17,757 nucleotides of DNA from a bacterium (GCA_017477685.1 JAFUUT010000247.1:1-17757), one strand, 5' to 3'; shown: positions 7,752 through 15,266, counted from the first letter of the stretch. Notes: generated from the sequence alone by a model not told the origin. Translations and numbers: made by a program.

Positions 7752-8507
7752 TTATTTTTTACGATTAAAAATTAATTTTTGCCTTAATGCCTCAAATAAT
7801 ATTGCACTGGTGGCGTTAGAAACATTTAATGAATTAAAATTATTCTGCATCGGGATTTTTACAACAAAATCAGACGCCTTTAACAACGATTTTGAAACTC
7901 CTGCATGCTCTGCACCCATTATCAGTGCATAATTCATATCGTGATATTTAACATCATAATAATTATCATTCGCACTTGCATCTGTTGCAATTATCCACCA
8001 GTTGTTATCTTTTAATTTTTGAATTGCGTTAATCAGGCTATTTACTTTTATAATCGGTATTAAATTAACAGCACCCTGACTTATTTTATCAACAGTAGAA
8101 TTAACTTGAGTATTGCGATGAGATGGGATTATTATACCGTCAACACCTGCACAAACACATGTCCTTATAATTGCACCCAAATTGTGAGCATCTTCAATTC
8201 CGTCCAGAACTACAACAGAAGAATACCCCTCCTTTGCGCTCTTATCCTCTATAAAATCATCAATATCAACATACTCTATCGGAGAAATCTGAGCAATTAC
8301 ACCCTGATGATTAAATTCTTCATAAGGTTGAAACTTTTCTCTGCCTACAAATTGAAAAACAATACCCTTTTGCTGAGCCAATTCTTTAATTTTGCTAATC
8401 TTTGAATCGGTATGTATATTTTTAGATATAAGGATTTTGTTGATTTCCCTGTTGCCCGCATTCAACGCTTCCAGAACCGAGTTTTTGCCGTATACAATTC
8501 CGTCCAT
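7752..8507 (-). CDS. rlmB: 23S rRNA 2'-O-methyltransferase, RlmB/TrmH (SpoU) family
   Basis: An SPOUT-class methyltransferase of 251 residues, transferring methyl from SAM to a ribose 2'-OH, most likely G2251 of 23S rRNA by family. The N-terminal substrate-binding domain (3-75) has GKNSVLEAL and ends in HQGVIAQ. The catalytic domain shows motif 1 DGIEDAHNLGAIIRT (102-116, with Asn109 and catalytic-type Arg115), motif 2 MGAEHAGVSK (197-206) and motif 3 IPMQNNFNSLNVSNA (218-232). Motif 2 has AEHAG where GSEGxG is common, so the exact target nucleotide is less sure than the family. The ATG overlaps the nadA stop (TAATG), with GAGG upstream, so it is co-transcribed and probably translationally coupled to nadA. 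Confidence 0.9.
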   Translation of the reverse strand: MDGIVYGKNSVLEALNAGNREINKILISKNIHTDSKISKIKELAQQKGIVFQFVGREKFQPYEEFNHQGVIAQISPIEYVDIDDFIEDKSAKEGYSSVVVLDGIEDAHNLGAIIRTCVCAGVDGIIIPSHRNTQVNSTVDKISQGAVNLIPIIKVNSLINAIQKLKDNNWWIIATDASANDNYYDVKYHDMNYALIMGAEHAGVSKSLLKASDFVVKIPMQNNFNSLNVSNATSAILFEALRQKLIFNRKK

Positions 8508-9232
8508 TATTTTGAAACCTCAAGCATTCTGTCTAAACATCTTACAGCTTTCAGTGCAACATCTTCGCTAACTGTAATCTCATTATCACCTGTTTCCAAA
8601 ACATGCAATATATCTTCTAAAGAGGTCATCTTCATATTCGGACAAATAATATTACTTTTAATAGGAATAATCTCTTTATTCGGATAATCTCTTTTCAATC
8701 TGTCAACAACACCCTGCTCTGTAGCTATAATAAAAGATTTTTCCTTACTGTTTTTAACATAATTCATTATACCCGCAGTACTGCCGACATAATCAGCAAT
8801 CGAAGATACGGACATATGGCATTCCGGATGAGCCAATACAAGAGCATCAGGATATTTTTTACGTGCATTTTCAACATCAATAGGTCTGATTTGCAAATGA
8901 GTAGGACAAAAACCCGGATATGTGATAACTTCAACATTACCTAACTGTTTTTCAACCCATTTACCAAGATATGTATCGGGTACAAATAAAATTTTACTCG
9001 CGCCCAAACTCTTGACAATCTCAACTGCATTCAAACTTGTGCAGCATATATCACATTCCGATTTTACTTCTGCCGTTGAATTAACATAACATACCATAGG
9101 CAAAGAAGGATGTTTTGATTTAAATTCTTTAAGCTGCCTATAACTCAACATATCAGCCATACGACATCCTGCCTCTATTTGAGGCAAAAGAACTTTTTTT
9201 TGAGGTGATAGCAATTTAGCCGTCTGTGCCAT
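8507..9232 (-). CDS. nadA: quinolinate synthase NadA, C-terminal part (gene split by a stop)
   Basis: NadA condenses iminoaspartate with dihydroxyacetone phosphate to quinolinate for NAD synthesis, using a 4Fe-4S cluster. This 241-residue piece begins at MAQTAKLL, which in intact NadA follows the conserved GV-x-F in the first domain. It holds all three expected cluster cysteines: Cys64 (CCTSLNA), Cys138 (HPEC) and Cys197 (CPNMKMT), plus YVNSTA (49-54), the GFCPTH loop and ATEQG (170-174). The first-domain residues lie in the separate upstream frame at 9236-9415, in the same reading frame and divided from this one by TAA at 9236-9238. GGAG (9244-9241) sits 8 nt before the ATG, so the piece could be translated alone. 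By itself it lacks the substrate-binding His and Ser of domain 1. rlmB follows with a 1-nt overlap. Confidence 0.88.
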   Translation of the reverse strand: MAQTAKLLSPQKKVLLPQIEAGCRMADMLSYRQLKEFKSKHPSLPMVCYVNSTAEVKSECDICCTSLNAVEIVKSLGASKILFVPDTYLGKWVEKQLGNVEVITYPGFCPTHLQIRPIDVENARKKYPDALVLAHPECHMSVSSIADYVGSTAGIMNYVKNSKEKSFIIATEQGVVDRLKRDYPNKEIIPIKSNIICPNMKMTSLEDILHVLETGDNEITVSEDVALKAVRCLDRMLEVSK

Positions 9233-9235
9233 AAA

Positions 9236-9415
9236 TTAAACTCCGGCAAATATTATAATTTGCGCATCAGTTTTCGAAGCTACTTGACTTAAATATAAAG
9301 AGTCACCAACATAATCCGCAACCAAATCAATTTCTGCCGGCTGATAACAATGAGCCAATATTATCGCATTTTTTCGGGATTTTAAGTCGTTAATTTTATC
9401 TACAATATTGTACAA
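9236..9415 (-). CDS. nadA: quinolinate synthase NadA, N-terminal fragment before in-frame stop
   Basis: This 59-residue frame encodes the start of NadA. After a TTG start come KINDLKSRKNAIILAHCYQ (8-25) and YVGDSLYLSQ (35-44), then IIIFAGV just before the TAA at 9236-9238. His22, Tyr24 and Ser39 match the first-domain substrate residues of the family. GGAGG at 9430-9426 is 10 nt upstream of the TTG. An ATG at 9432 is one base out of frame and would join only if the run of five T at 9414-9418 had a sixth. Joined with the frame at 8507-9232 through the stop, the product would be 302 residues, the normal NadA size. Whether this is a pseudogene, a sequence error or a two-chain enzyme is open. Confidence 0.82.
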   Translation of the reverse strand: MYNIVDKINDLKSRKNAIILAHCYQPAEIDLVADYVGDSLYLSQVASKTDAQIIIFAGV

Positions 9416-9443
9416 AAATTAATATCCTCCATTTTGTCATGTA

Positions 9444-9473
9444 AATGTATGTTAAGATTTTCCTATTTGTAAA
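9444..9473 (-). promoter_or_regulatory. putative promoter of the nadA-rlmB run
   Basis: On the minus strand TTTACA (9473-9468), an 18-nt spacer and TACATT (9449-9444) precede the GGAGG of the nadA start. The -10 match is only fair. It faces the plus-strand pilus promoter in the same short interval. Confidence 0.35.
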
Positions 9474-9481
9474 ATATATTG

Positions 9482-9487
9482 TATAAT
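9482..9487 (+). promoter_or_regulatory. TATAAT -10 element before the pilus fusion gene
   Basis: A perfect TATAAT ends only 4 nt before the ATG at 9492; no convincing -35 is seen (TTTCCT at the 17-nt position). Standard spacing puts the transcription start at about 9493-9495. That argues for a leaderless transcript or for translation from the later ATG at 9525. Confidence 0.5.
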
Positions 9488-9491
9488 AAAA

Positions 9492-11237
9492 ATGGAAAGT
9501 AGCAAAGAGAGAAAATTAATACTTATGACAAATTTATTAGATAGCCTTGGATTAGGCGGGGTAACAGCAGGGATAGATGTGTACGTTTCTGTTTCATCAT
9601 CAGGAATAGCAGAAATGACATTGTTAGATCCCAAAACTCAACAGGTTAGAGCATATGCTCAAATGCCAATTGAATATAACGAATCCTTAAGAGAAATTGA
9701 GCATATTGAAAATTTCACCGAAACAATGAGGGGATTGTTCGATAAATGTAATATTAACCCTCAAAAATCAAACGTATATTTAAATATACCGACAGTTTGG
9801 TTTGCATACAAAGAAGATGTACCTTTAATGCTTGATGAAAACGGTGTTAATCAGGTTGTTATCGGTGAATTGGAGCAGAGTTATCTGTTTAAAAGAAAAG
9901 ATCCGCTCCCGTACTGGTTTGATGCAACCGCAGTAAAATCAGATACAAGGAATATTTTCTACACTGCAATTCAACAAGATTCTAAAGATTTATTCCAAGA
10001 AGCATTCAAATCTTTGGGAGCAAAATTGATTAGCATTACCTGTTCAGTATTTGCAGATTTACGTGGTTTGATTAGAACAGGAATTGCATCTGAGGTTACA
10101 GCAAACGAAGAAACACCTTGGAATTTACTTATAATAAACAATTCCGGTTTCCAAATGTATGGAATGAAAGGCAGACATACAACAGAATATGTGGAAGAAC
10201 CTTTAGCTCTGAAAACATATGAAGGAGAAGAAGTATATTCTGCAATAAACAATGCTGTTCAAATTTCACTTATGGGTTCAGATGCAGGAACACTCATTAT
10301 ATTATCTGAAACAGATTTAGTTTCTGCGGATTATTTGAAACAAAGCGTACAATTCAGCGGCAACATTATTGCGGTAGAAGACAATAAATTCAAAGAAAAT
10401 CCGTACATGGATTTCGGATTAAATGTTGTACAAGAAGATCAAATAAAAGTATCATTAGGTATGATAGGTTTGATATCACCGGCAGATCTTTTGCCTGTAA
10501 ATGTCGACTTTTTGGAAGGTTTTGATACTAAAAAGAATGTATCAGCTGTAATTGAAATACCTCTTGATAAAAATCACACTCTTATACTAACTCCGCAAAA
10601 GGCATTAATAGCAGCATTAATACTATTAGCTGCCGTATTGATTCCTATAGGATTATGCATGGCATTATTGCAAACAAAAATTGCCAATACAAACAAGGAA
10701 AATGAACAAATAAAAAAAGAAATTGCGGTCATTGAAAAAGAATTGAGTTCATACAATAAAGCTCCGACAAGTTCTTTTGATCCTGTAGATGAAATAGAAA
10801 GAGTACTGAAAAATAACCGTACAAAAATAATTGCATATGCATCTTTAGGAGAATCAATTCCAAAAGATTTATATCTGACATACTTCATGACCGGAGAAGA
10901 CGGGTATGTCGATATTAAAGGCTGTTCAAACTCTGTAGAAGATGTTTATTTATTCTTTAAAAATGTAAAAGACTCTCTATATGAATCAAATCTCAGATTA
11001 AATAAATTGGATTTAAAAACAGGTTCCCTTGATTCAGTAATCAATAGCGAAACTTCAAGTATTGACACCGCACCATACGTATTTGAAATAACAAATATGA
11101 GTGACGATCAATTGAAATCATTTATGCAAAGATTACGCAATAATGAATCTAAAGATAATCAAAATCAGCAAGGAAGCCAAAATAATAAACAAGGAAAACA
11201 AAACAACGCAGAAGAAACAGAAGAAGAGACACATTAA
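9492..11237 (+). CDS. PilM-PilN fusion (GspL-like) of the type IV pilus alignment complex
   Basis: The protein (581 residues) has the layout of PilM joined to PilN, equivalent to GspL. A cytoplasmic actin-like domain spans about 25-330. A linker containing ADLLPV (331-336) resembles the INLLP peptide by which PilN docks on PilM. One transmembrane helix is at 371-393, a short coiled coil at 395-420, and a periplasmic PilN-like fold about 430-535 (IPKDLYLTYF, then VDIKGCSNSVEDVYLFFKN). A Q/N/K/E-rich tail runs from 550 to the end. The actin-like part lacks the usual phosphate motif (GIDVYVS for GIDIGSS, IINNSG for a DIG-type strand), so nucleotide binding is doubtful. pilO follows after 26 nt, which supports the assignment. 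The start could instead be the ATG at 9525 (MTNLLDSLGLGG), given the close TATAAT. Confidence 0.8.
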   Translation: MESSKERKLILMTNLLDSLGLGGVTAGIDVYVSVSSSGIAEMTLLDPKTQQVRAYAQMPIEYNESLREIEHIENFTETMRGLFDKCNINPQKSNVYLNIPTVWFAYKEDVPLMLDENGVNQVVIGELEQSYLFKRKDPLPYWFDATAVKSDTRNIFYTAIQQDSKDLFQEAFKSLGAKLISITCSVFADLRGLIRTGIASEVTANEETPWNLLIINNSGFQMYGMKGRHTTEYVEEPLALKTYEGEEVYSAINNAVQISLMGSDAGTLIILSETDLVSADYLKQSVQFSGNIIAVEDNKFKENPYMDFGLNVVQEDQIKVSLGMIGLISPADLLPVNVDFLEGFDTKKNVSAVIEIPLDKNHTLILTPQKALIAALILLAAVLIPIGLCMALLQTKIANTNKENEQIKKEIAVIEKELSSYNKAPTSSFDPVDEIERVLKNNRTKIIAYASLGESIPKDLYLTYFMTGEDGYVDIKGCSNSVEDVYLFFKNVKDSLYESNLRLNKLDLKTGSLDSVINSETSSIDTAPYVFEITNMSDDQLKSFMQRLRNNESKDNQNQQGSQNNKQGKQNNAEETEEETH

Positions 11238-11263
11238 AAAGATAACTATAAAGGATAATAATA

Positions 11264-11851
11264 ATGGATATCGAAAAACTAAAACAATTTCTATTACCAA
11301 TCATAATATTTGTAGCAGCGATAGTTGCGCTGGCATTTTTTGGCGGTAAGATTATTCAAAACTTCCAAGATTACAAAGTTGTAAGAGGAGAGGTTGAAAA
11401 TAATAAAATTCAACTTAGCGATAAAAGAAAACAATTAATAGAAAAGAAAAAAGAAGCTGCTGCTGAAGTTCAAAAAGAAAAAACTGTAAGACAGGAAGCT
11501 AAAGCATTCTACAAGCCTATTGAATCAGGATTAGACAACGAAGCCGTTATTGCCGGAGAATTTGCAGAAATCCTACAACTAATAAGAGCAAATCAAATAA
11601 AGGTTCGCTCCATAAAATACGATTACAATCCGTCTGATGACAATTTCGTCAAAGGAAATGCAGGCAGATACAATGTTGCCCGTTTGAATATGGAAATGAT
11701 TGGAAACTACACAAACTACGACCACTTCCTCAGAGAATTATATAAACATGAACATTTCCTTGATATTCAGTCTGTCGAAATCGTTCCGTACAGAAAAGAT
11801 AAACGTATATTGTTAATCAACTTCAAATTAAAATTGTATTCTAAAAGATAG
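11264..11851 (+). CDS. pilO: PilO-like pilus assembly protein
   Basis: A bitopic inner-membrane protein of 195 residues, the expected PilO/GspM size. It has a short cytoplasmic N-terminus, a transmembrane helix at about 8-28, a Lys/Glu-rich coiled coil at about 40-82, and a periplasmic ferredoxin-like domain. The diagnostic PilO pattern is at 141-192: LNMEMIGNYTNYDHFLREL, then DIQSVEIVPY, then LLINFKLKLY. Known PilO pairs with PilN to link the cytoplasmic platform to the outer ring. AAGGA lies 8 nt upstream of the ATG, and the gap to the PilM-PilN fusion is 26 nt, so both share a transcript. Its stop (11849-11851) directly abuts the stop of the opposing radical SAM gene, with no room for a separate terminator. 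Confidence 0.85.
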   Translation: MDIEKLKQFLLPIIIFVAAIVALAFFGGKIIQNFQDYKVVRGEVENNKIQLSDKRKQLIEKKKEAAAEVQKEKTVRQEAKAFYKPIESGLDNEAVIAGEFAEILQLIRANQIKVRSIKYDYNPSDDNFVKGNAGRYNVARLNMEMIGNYTNYDHFLRELYKHEHFLDIQSVEIVPYRKDKRILLINFKLKLYSKR

Positions 11852-12709
11852 TTAAGTAAAATCTGAAAAATTTATTCCAAATAGTTGTTTATTAACACTC
11901 ATACAAGTTTGACAAAAAGCAGTTTCAAGAGAACACCTTTTAGTGTAATCCTTGAAACTGCTTCCGCATCTACCCCTGTAATCATCTGATAAAAACGGAC
12001 AAGTATATATCCCCTGACTTGTTAAGACTCGCCCGTATTCGCAATCAAGACGAGAATATTCCGATTTTATATTTTCATTAAAAACTCTGGTTTTATCGTG
12101 CCATGGAATTATCTGCAAATGAGAAGAATTTATGAAATAAGAATATTTGCCAAATATTTCCTGAAATTTTTCAAGTAAAAGAGAGGAGTCCTCGTTGTAA
12201 TAATTTGTACAAACAACAATCGGCATAAATCCGTATTTAACTAAATGTTTTATTGCAAATACAGATTGCCTGAATGCCCCTCGGCACCTGATATAATCAC
12301 TCTTTTCTTCATCGAAATGATCAATACTGATCTTGAAAATAATTTCATTAGAGCCTTCGTCTTCAACTTTTTTTAAAAATCTTGCTTTCTTTTCATTTAT
12401 AAAAGAACCATTCGTGCATATACACACATCCGAACGCTTTAAGCACAATCTCAAAATACTGTTAAAATCCGGATGGGTCATAGGCTCAGCTCCTGTCAAA
12501 TAAATACATTTTATATCTTCACCAATTGTATCATCCAAAGCGATTTTAACTAATTCTATACTTATAAAATCCTCAACCTTTTTATATTTCGGGAATTCAA
12601 TATAACAATGACTGCAATGCTGGTTGCAAACTTTTGAAGTCATTTCAATAAACAAGTTATTTAAATTTTTCATTGACACAATTTGAGATTGACAAACAGA
12701 ACTTTTCAT
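11852..12709 (-). CDS. radical SAM protein with SPASM-like C-terminal cysteines
   Basis: A 285-residue radical SAM enzyme. The cluster motif is CNQHCSHC (Cys28, 32, 35) and the SAM motif is GAEPM (73-77), a variant of GGEP. CTNGS (98-102) and the KISIDHF strand (126-132) fit the partial TIM barrel. Near the C-terminus, Cys223, 237, 248, 259, 266 and 269 (GIYTCPFL, then CQTC) resemble a SPASM or twitch domain holding an auxiliary Fe-S cluster, as in peptide- or protein-modifying members. No precursor peptide is evident beside it, so its substrate is unknown. GGAG lies 7 nt before the ATG; a second ATG at codon 13 is possible. It is divergent from the aldolase-like gene at 12810 and tail-to-tail with pilO. 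Confidence 0.82.
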   Translation of the reverse strand: MKSSVCQSQIVSMKNLNNLFIEMTSKVCNQHCSHCYIEFPKYKKVEDFISIELVKIALDDTIGEDIKCIYLTGAEPMTHPDFNSILRLCLKRSDVCICTNGSFINEKKARFLKKVEDEGSNEIIFKISIDHFDEEKSDYIRCRGAFRQSVFAIKHLVKYGFMPIVVCTNYYNEDSSLLLEKFQEIFGKYSYFINSSHLQIIPWHDKTRVFNENIKSEYSRLDCEYGRVLTSQGIYTCPFLSDDYRGRCGSSFKDYTKRCSLETAFCQTCMSVNKQLFGINFSDFT

Positions 12710-12794
12710 AAATAAACTCCTTTTCTATAACTGTTTATAAGTTATATTAAAACACGCATTATTTTTATAAATTACCCGATAAGGTATTTGTTTA

Positions 12795-12803
12795 TGATAA
12801 AAT
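12795..12803 (+). promoter_or_regulatory. extended -10 of the aldolase-like gene
   Basis: TGATAAAAT fits an extended -10 (TG-n-TAAAAT). The six bases ACTGCT separate it from the ATG at 12810, placing the predicted transcription start exactly on the A of the start codon. No Shine-Dalgarno is present. Confidence 0.5.
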
Positions 12804-12809
12804 ACTGCT

Positions 12810-13562
12810 ATGGTAAAATTTCTGGATTGTACAACAAGAGATGGCGGACACGACACAAATTGGTATTTTGACAAAAAATTTGTTGAAGAACTTATTCGTT
12901 GTATGATAAATTCACAAATTGAATACTGCGAAATAGGTTACCGTAATTATAAAGATAAAGAAAATAAAGGAAATTTTTACTATTGCACTCCGGAAATATT
13001 AAAAGAAATTCAAACAATTAAACAAAATTTGCAAATAGGGATAATGGTTGATACCTCAAGATATAATGAAAAAGATTTTCCCGGAGCGGAACGGGATTTT
13101 GCGGATTTTATCAGAATTGCAACACACCCTGATAAAATAGAAAAGACTCTTGATATTGCTTATAACCTCTATCAAAAAGGATATAAAATATTTGTTCAAC
13201 TTATGGAAATACCAAATGTAAAAGAAGAACATTACAATATTTTAAAAAATTGGAAATATAAAAATATTTTAGAAAGCTTATATATTGCAGACAGTTACAG
13301 TACGGTTCACCCCGAAGACATTCCTATTTTTTTCAACAAACTGAAATCAATCGGCTATAATACGATAAGTTTTCACGCACACGATAAACACTCTTTGGCA
13401 CTGCAAAATACATTAAAAGCTATTGAACTCGGAGCATACAGTGTAGATGTAACTCTGCGCGGAATGGGCAAAAACCTTGATGCCGCAGAATTATTTAAAA
13501 ATATAGATGAATCTAATCCAAAATATTACGAAGAACTTTCTTATTGCAAAAACTGCCTGTAA
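12810..13562 (+). CDS. HMGL-like (DRE-TIM) aldolase/lyase family protein
   Basis: A 250-residue TIM-barrel protein of the pyruvate carboxyltransferase/HMG-CoA lyase family (Pfam HMGL-like). The opening LDCTTRDGGHDTNW (5-18) is the DRE-type signature with metal ligand Asp6 and catalytic Arg10. CEIGYRN (40-46) is strand 2, FHAHD (188-192) gives the paired His189 and His191 metal ligands, and LRGMGKNLDAAE (216-227) is the glycine loop plus Asn. It lacks the C-terminal DmpG or LeuA-type regulatory domain. It most resembles the stand-alone 4-hydroxy-2-oxovalerate-aldolase-like proteins often seen in polysaccharide or small-molecule clusters, but the neighbours give no pathway. There is no Shine-Dalgarno; a leaderless start is likely. 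Its 3' end overlaps the opposing receiver gene by 22 nt. Confidence 0.85.
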   Translation: MVKFLDCTTRDGGHDTNWYFDKKFVEELIRCMINSQIEYCEIGYRNYKDKENKGNFYYCTPEILKEIQTIKQNLQIGIMVDTSRYNEKDFPGAERDFADFIRIATHPDKIEKTLDIAYNLYQKGYKIFVQLMEIPNVKEEHYNILKNWKYKNILESLYIADSYSTVHPEDIPIFFNKLKSIGYNTISFHAHDKHSLALQNTLKAIELGAYSVDVTLRGMGKNLDAAELFKNIDESNPKYYEELSYCKNCL

Positions 13563-13924
13563 TATTGCGCATCTTCATTCCTTATCACATATTTTGGCAC
13601 ATACAATACGCCATATCTTTTCGCAATTCTTTCAATGGAAGAAGTCGCAGAAACAATAACAATTTTCGTGTTTTTATACTCTTTAAACATTTGAACCTGT
13701 TCAATCAGCCACTCCCCTGCAAGCTTTGGCAGATAATTAGCTTCCATTTGCAAATCAGTAAATATTACATCATATGGAGAGTCAAGTTCAAGTTCTACTT
13801 TATTCAAAGCCTCATTTGCACTCTGGGCGGTATGAATTTCAATATCTTCTATATTAAGATATTCAATATTATTTTTATGAAAACGCACCCAACCCGGTAC
13901 ATCATCTACAATTAAAATCTTCAT
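13541..13924 (-). CDS. stand-alone response-regulator receiver protein (CheY-like)
   Basis: A single receiver domain of 127 residues counted from the ATG at 13924, a better start than the upstream ATGs at 13930 and 13942. MKILIVDDVPG directly opens strand 1, and a TATAAT ends 6 nt before it. With this numbering the acidic pair is Asp7-Asp8, the phosphoacceptor Asp57 (FTDLQM), the switch Ser92 (VSATSS) and the invariant Lys111 (VPKYV). There is no output domain, so it should act through protein contact or phosphotransfer, as CheY or Spo0F do. No histidine kinase lies in the window. It overlaps the end of the aldolase-like gene and is divergent from pgk. Confidence 0.87.
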   Translation of the reverse strand: MKILIVDDVPGWVRFHKNNIEYLNIEDIEIHTAQSANEALNKVELELDSPYDVIFTDLQMEANYLPKLAGEWLIEQVQMFKEYKNTKIVIVSATSSIERIAKRYGVLYVPKYVIRNEDAQYYRQFLQ

Positions 13925-13930
13925 ACGCAT

Positions 13931-13936
13931 ATTATA
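13931..13936 (-). promoter_or_regulatory. TATAAT -10 element of the receiver gene
   Basis: On the minus strand TATAAT is followed by exactly six bases (ATGCGT) and then the ATG at 13924, predicting transcription from the A of the start codon. The -35 region is weak (TCTTAA at 17 nt). Confidence 0.5.
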
Positions 13937-13948
13937 CACCATAAATTA

Positions 13949-13977
13949 TTGTTTTAAGATTATGTTTTTTGTAAAAT
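13949..13977 (+). promoter_or_regulatory. putative pgk promoter
   Basis: TTGTTT (13949-13954), a 17-nt spacer and TAAAAT (13972-13977) precede pgk. The start near 13984 would leave a leader of about 28 nt carrying the AAGGAG ribosome-binding site. Confidence 0.55.
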
Positions 13978-14011
13978 TGACATGCGCTATTTTTAAAAAG
14001 GAGAGAAAACA

Positions 14012-15208
14012 ATGAAAAAATCAATTAAAGATTTAGGCGACATCAAAGGTAAAAGAGCATTAGTCAGAGTTGACGTAAACGTACCTTTGGATGAAAACAA
14101 AAACGTAACAGATGATACAAGAATTCAAGCTATTGTTCCGACAGTAAATTATTTGACAGAACGCGGCGCAAGAGTAATTCTTATGGCACACTTGGGCAGA
14201 CCAAAAGGTGAAAGAAACATGGAATTTTCACTTGCACCTGTTGCAAAATATATGAACAAAGTTTTTGGTCAGGAAATCGTATTTATACCGTCAGTTGAAG
14301 AAGCAGCACCATATGTTGAAAAATTACAAGACGGTCAAATTGCACTTTTGGAAAATATTCGTTTCTACAAAGCAGAAGAAGCAAAAGATGATGATATGAC
14401 ATTTGCAAATGAAATCGCAAAACTTGGCGATTTCTATGTAAACGATGCGTTTGGCGCGGCTCACAGAAATCACACTTCCACTGCTAAACTTGCTAAAGTT
14501 GTAAAACCTGCCGTTTCCGGTTTGTTAATGGAAAAAGAAATCAGATGCTTATCACAAGCTCTTGATAATCCTACAAGACCATTCACAGCTATCGTTGGCG
14601 GAGCTAAAGTTTCTTCTAAAATAGGTGTTTTAGAAAACTTATTAGACAAAGTTGACAATATGATAATAGGCGGCGGTATGGCTTATACATTTGTTAAGGC
14701 TAATGGCGGCAAAATCGGTAATTCTATTTGCGAGGATGACCAAATCGAAACAGCTAAAGCAATTGAAGCAAAAGCACAAGCTAAAGGCGTTAAACTTGTT
14801 ATGGCAACAGATGTTTTAGTCACTGATGATTTTTCAGGCAACGGAACAAACAAATTCGTTAAAATTAATGAAATCCCTGACGGATTTGAGGGTGTAGATG
14901 CCGGAGAAGAGTCAAGAAAAGCATTTGCGGATGTAATCAAATCTTCAAAAACAATCTTGATGAACGGTCCTGTAGGTGCTTTCGAAAATCCTAAATTTGC
15001 AGAAGGTACAAAAGCTGTACTTGCTGCGGTTGTTGAAGCAACTAAAGGCGGCGCAACTTCTGTTATAGGTGGAGGAGATAGCGTTTCTGCCGCTAAGAAA
15101 TTCTTTAAAGCAGAAGATTTCACTCATGTATCAACCGGCGGCGGTGCTTCACTTGAGTTCATTGAAGGTAAAGTATTGCCAGGCGTTGCAGCTTTGGATG
15201 AAGCATAA
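14012..15208 (+). CDS. pgk: phosphoglycerate kinase
   Basis: A glycolytic enzyme transferring phosphate between 1,3-bisphosphoglycerate and ADP to give ATP and 3-phosphoglycerate in the cytoplasm. The 398 residues are the normal bacterial size. Triose-binding residues are present: VDVNVPLD with Asp21 and Asn23, Arg37, the HLGRPKG loop (60-66), Arg117 (ENIRFY) and Arg152 (AHRNHTS). The nucleotide domain has VGGAKVSSKIGVL, the NGPVGAFE segment and the GGGDS loop starting at 353, followed by STGGGASLE. AAGGAG lies 8 nt before the ATG. It has its own promoter and a strong terminator, so it is probably monocistronic. Codon choice (more GGC and GCT than neighbours) looks like that of a highly expressed gene. 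Confidence 0.98.
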   Translation: MKKSIKDLGDIKGKRALVRVDVNVPLDENKNVTDDTRIQAIVPTVNYLTERGARVILMAHLGRPKGERNMEFSLAPVAKYMNKVFGQEIVFIPSVEEAAPYVEKLQDGQIALLENIRFYKAEEAKDDDMTFANEIAKLGDFYVNDAFGAAHRNHTSTAKLAKVVKPAVSGLLMEKEIRCLSQALDNPTRPFTAIVGGAKVSSKIGVLENLLDKVDNMIIGGGMAYTFVKANGGKIGNSICEDDQIETAKAIEAKAQAKGVKLVMATDVLVTDDFSGNGTNKFVKINEIPDGFEGVDAGEESRKAFADVIKSSKTILMNGPVGAFENPKFAEGTKAVLAAVVEATKGGATSVIGGGDSVSAAKKFFKAEDFTHVSTGGGASLEFIEGKVLPGVAALDEA

Positions 15209-15226
15209 ATATTAATAACATATAAT

Positions 15227-15265
15227 AAAAAACCGATTTTTATTTGCATAAAAATCGGTTTTTTT
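15227..15265 (+). terminator. rho-independent terminator of pgk
   Basis: A near-perfect inverted repeat (15228-15243 with 15248-15263) has a CCGATTTTTAT/ATAAAAATCGG core and a TTGC loop, and is followed by T residues. It starts about 20 nt after the pgk stop. The TTGACA of the next promoter begins two bases after the T run. Confidence 0.92.
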
Positions 15266-15266
15266 A

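Noticed and set aside
9236..9238. TAA read as a sense codon (recoded stop) in nadA
   Set aside because: Several intact genes here (pgk, acetate-CoA ligase, rlmB) end at TAA at the expected family length, so TAA works as a normal stop. No recoding hairpin or other in-frame TAA inside a conserved gene was seen.
361..12709. A radical SAM peptide-modification (RiPP) cluster
   Set aside because: The two radical SAM genes are 5 kb apart, differ in type and have no adjacent precursor peptide, protease or exporter. The only small unknown gene is more than 5 kb from the nearer one.
14470..15127. Minus-strand frames inside pgk and similar frames opposite other genes
   Set aside because: They are shadows of strongly supported genes on the opposite strand, with no ribosome-binding sites and no family resemblance.
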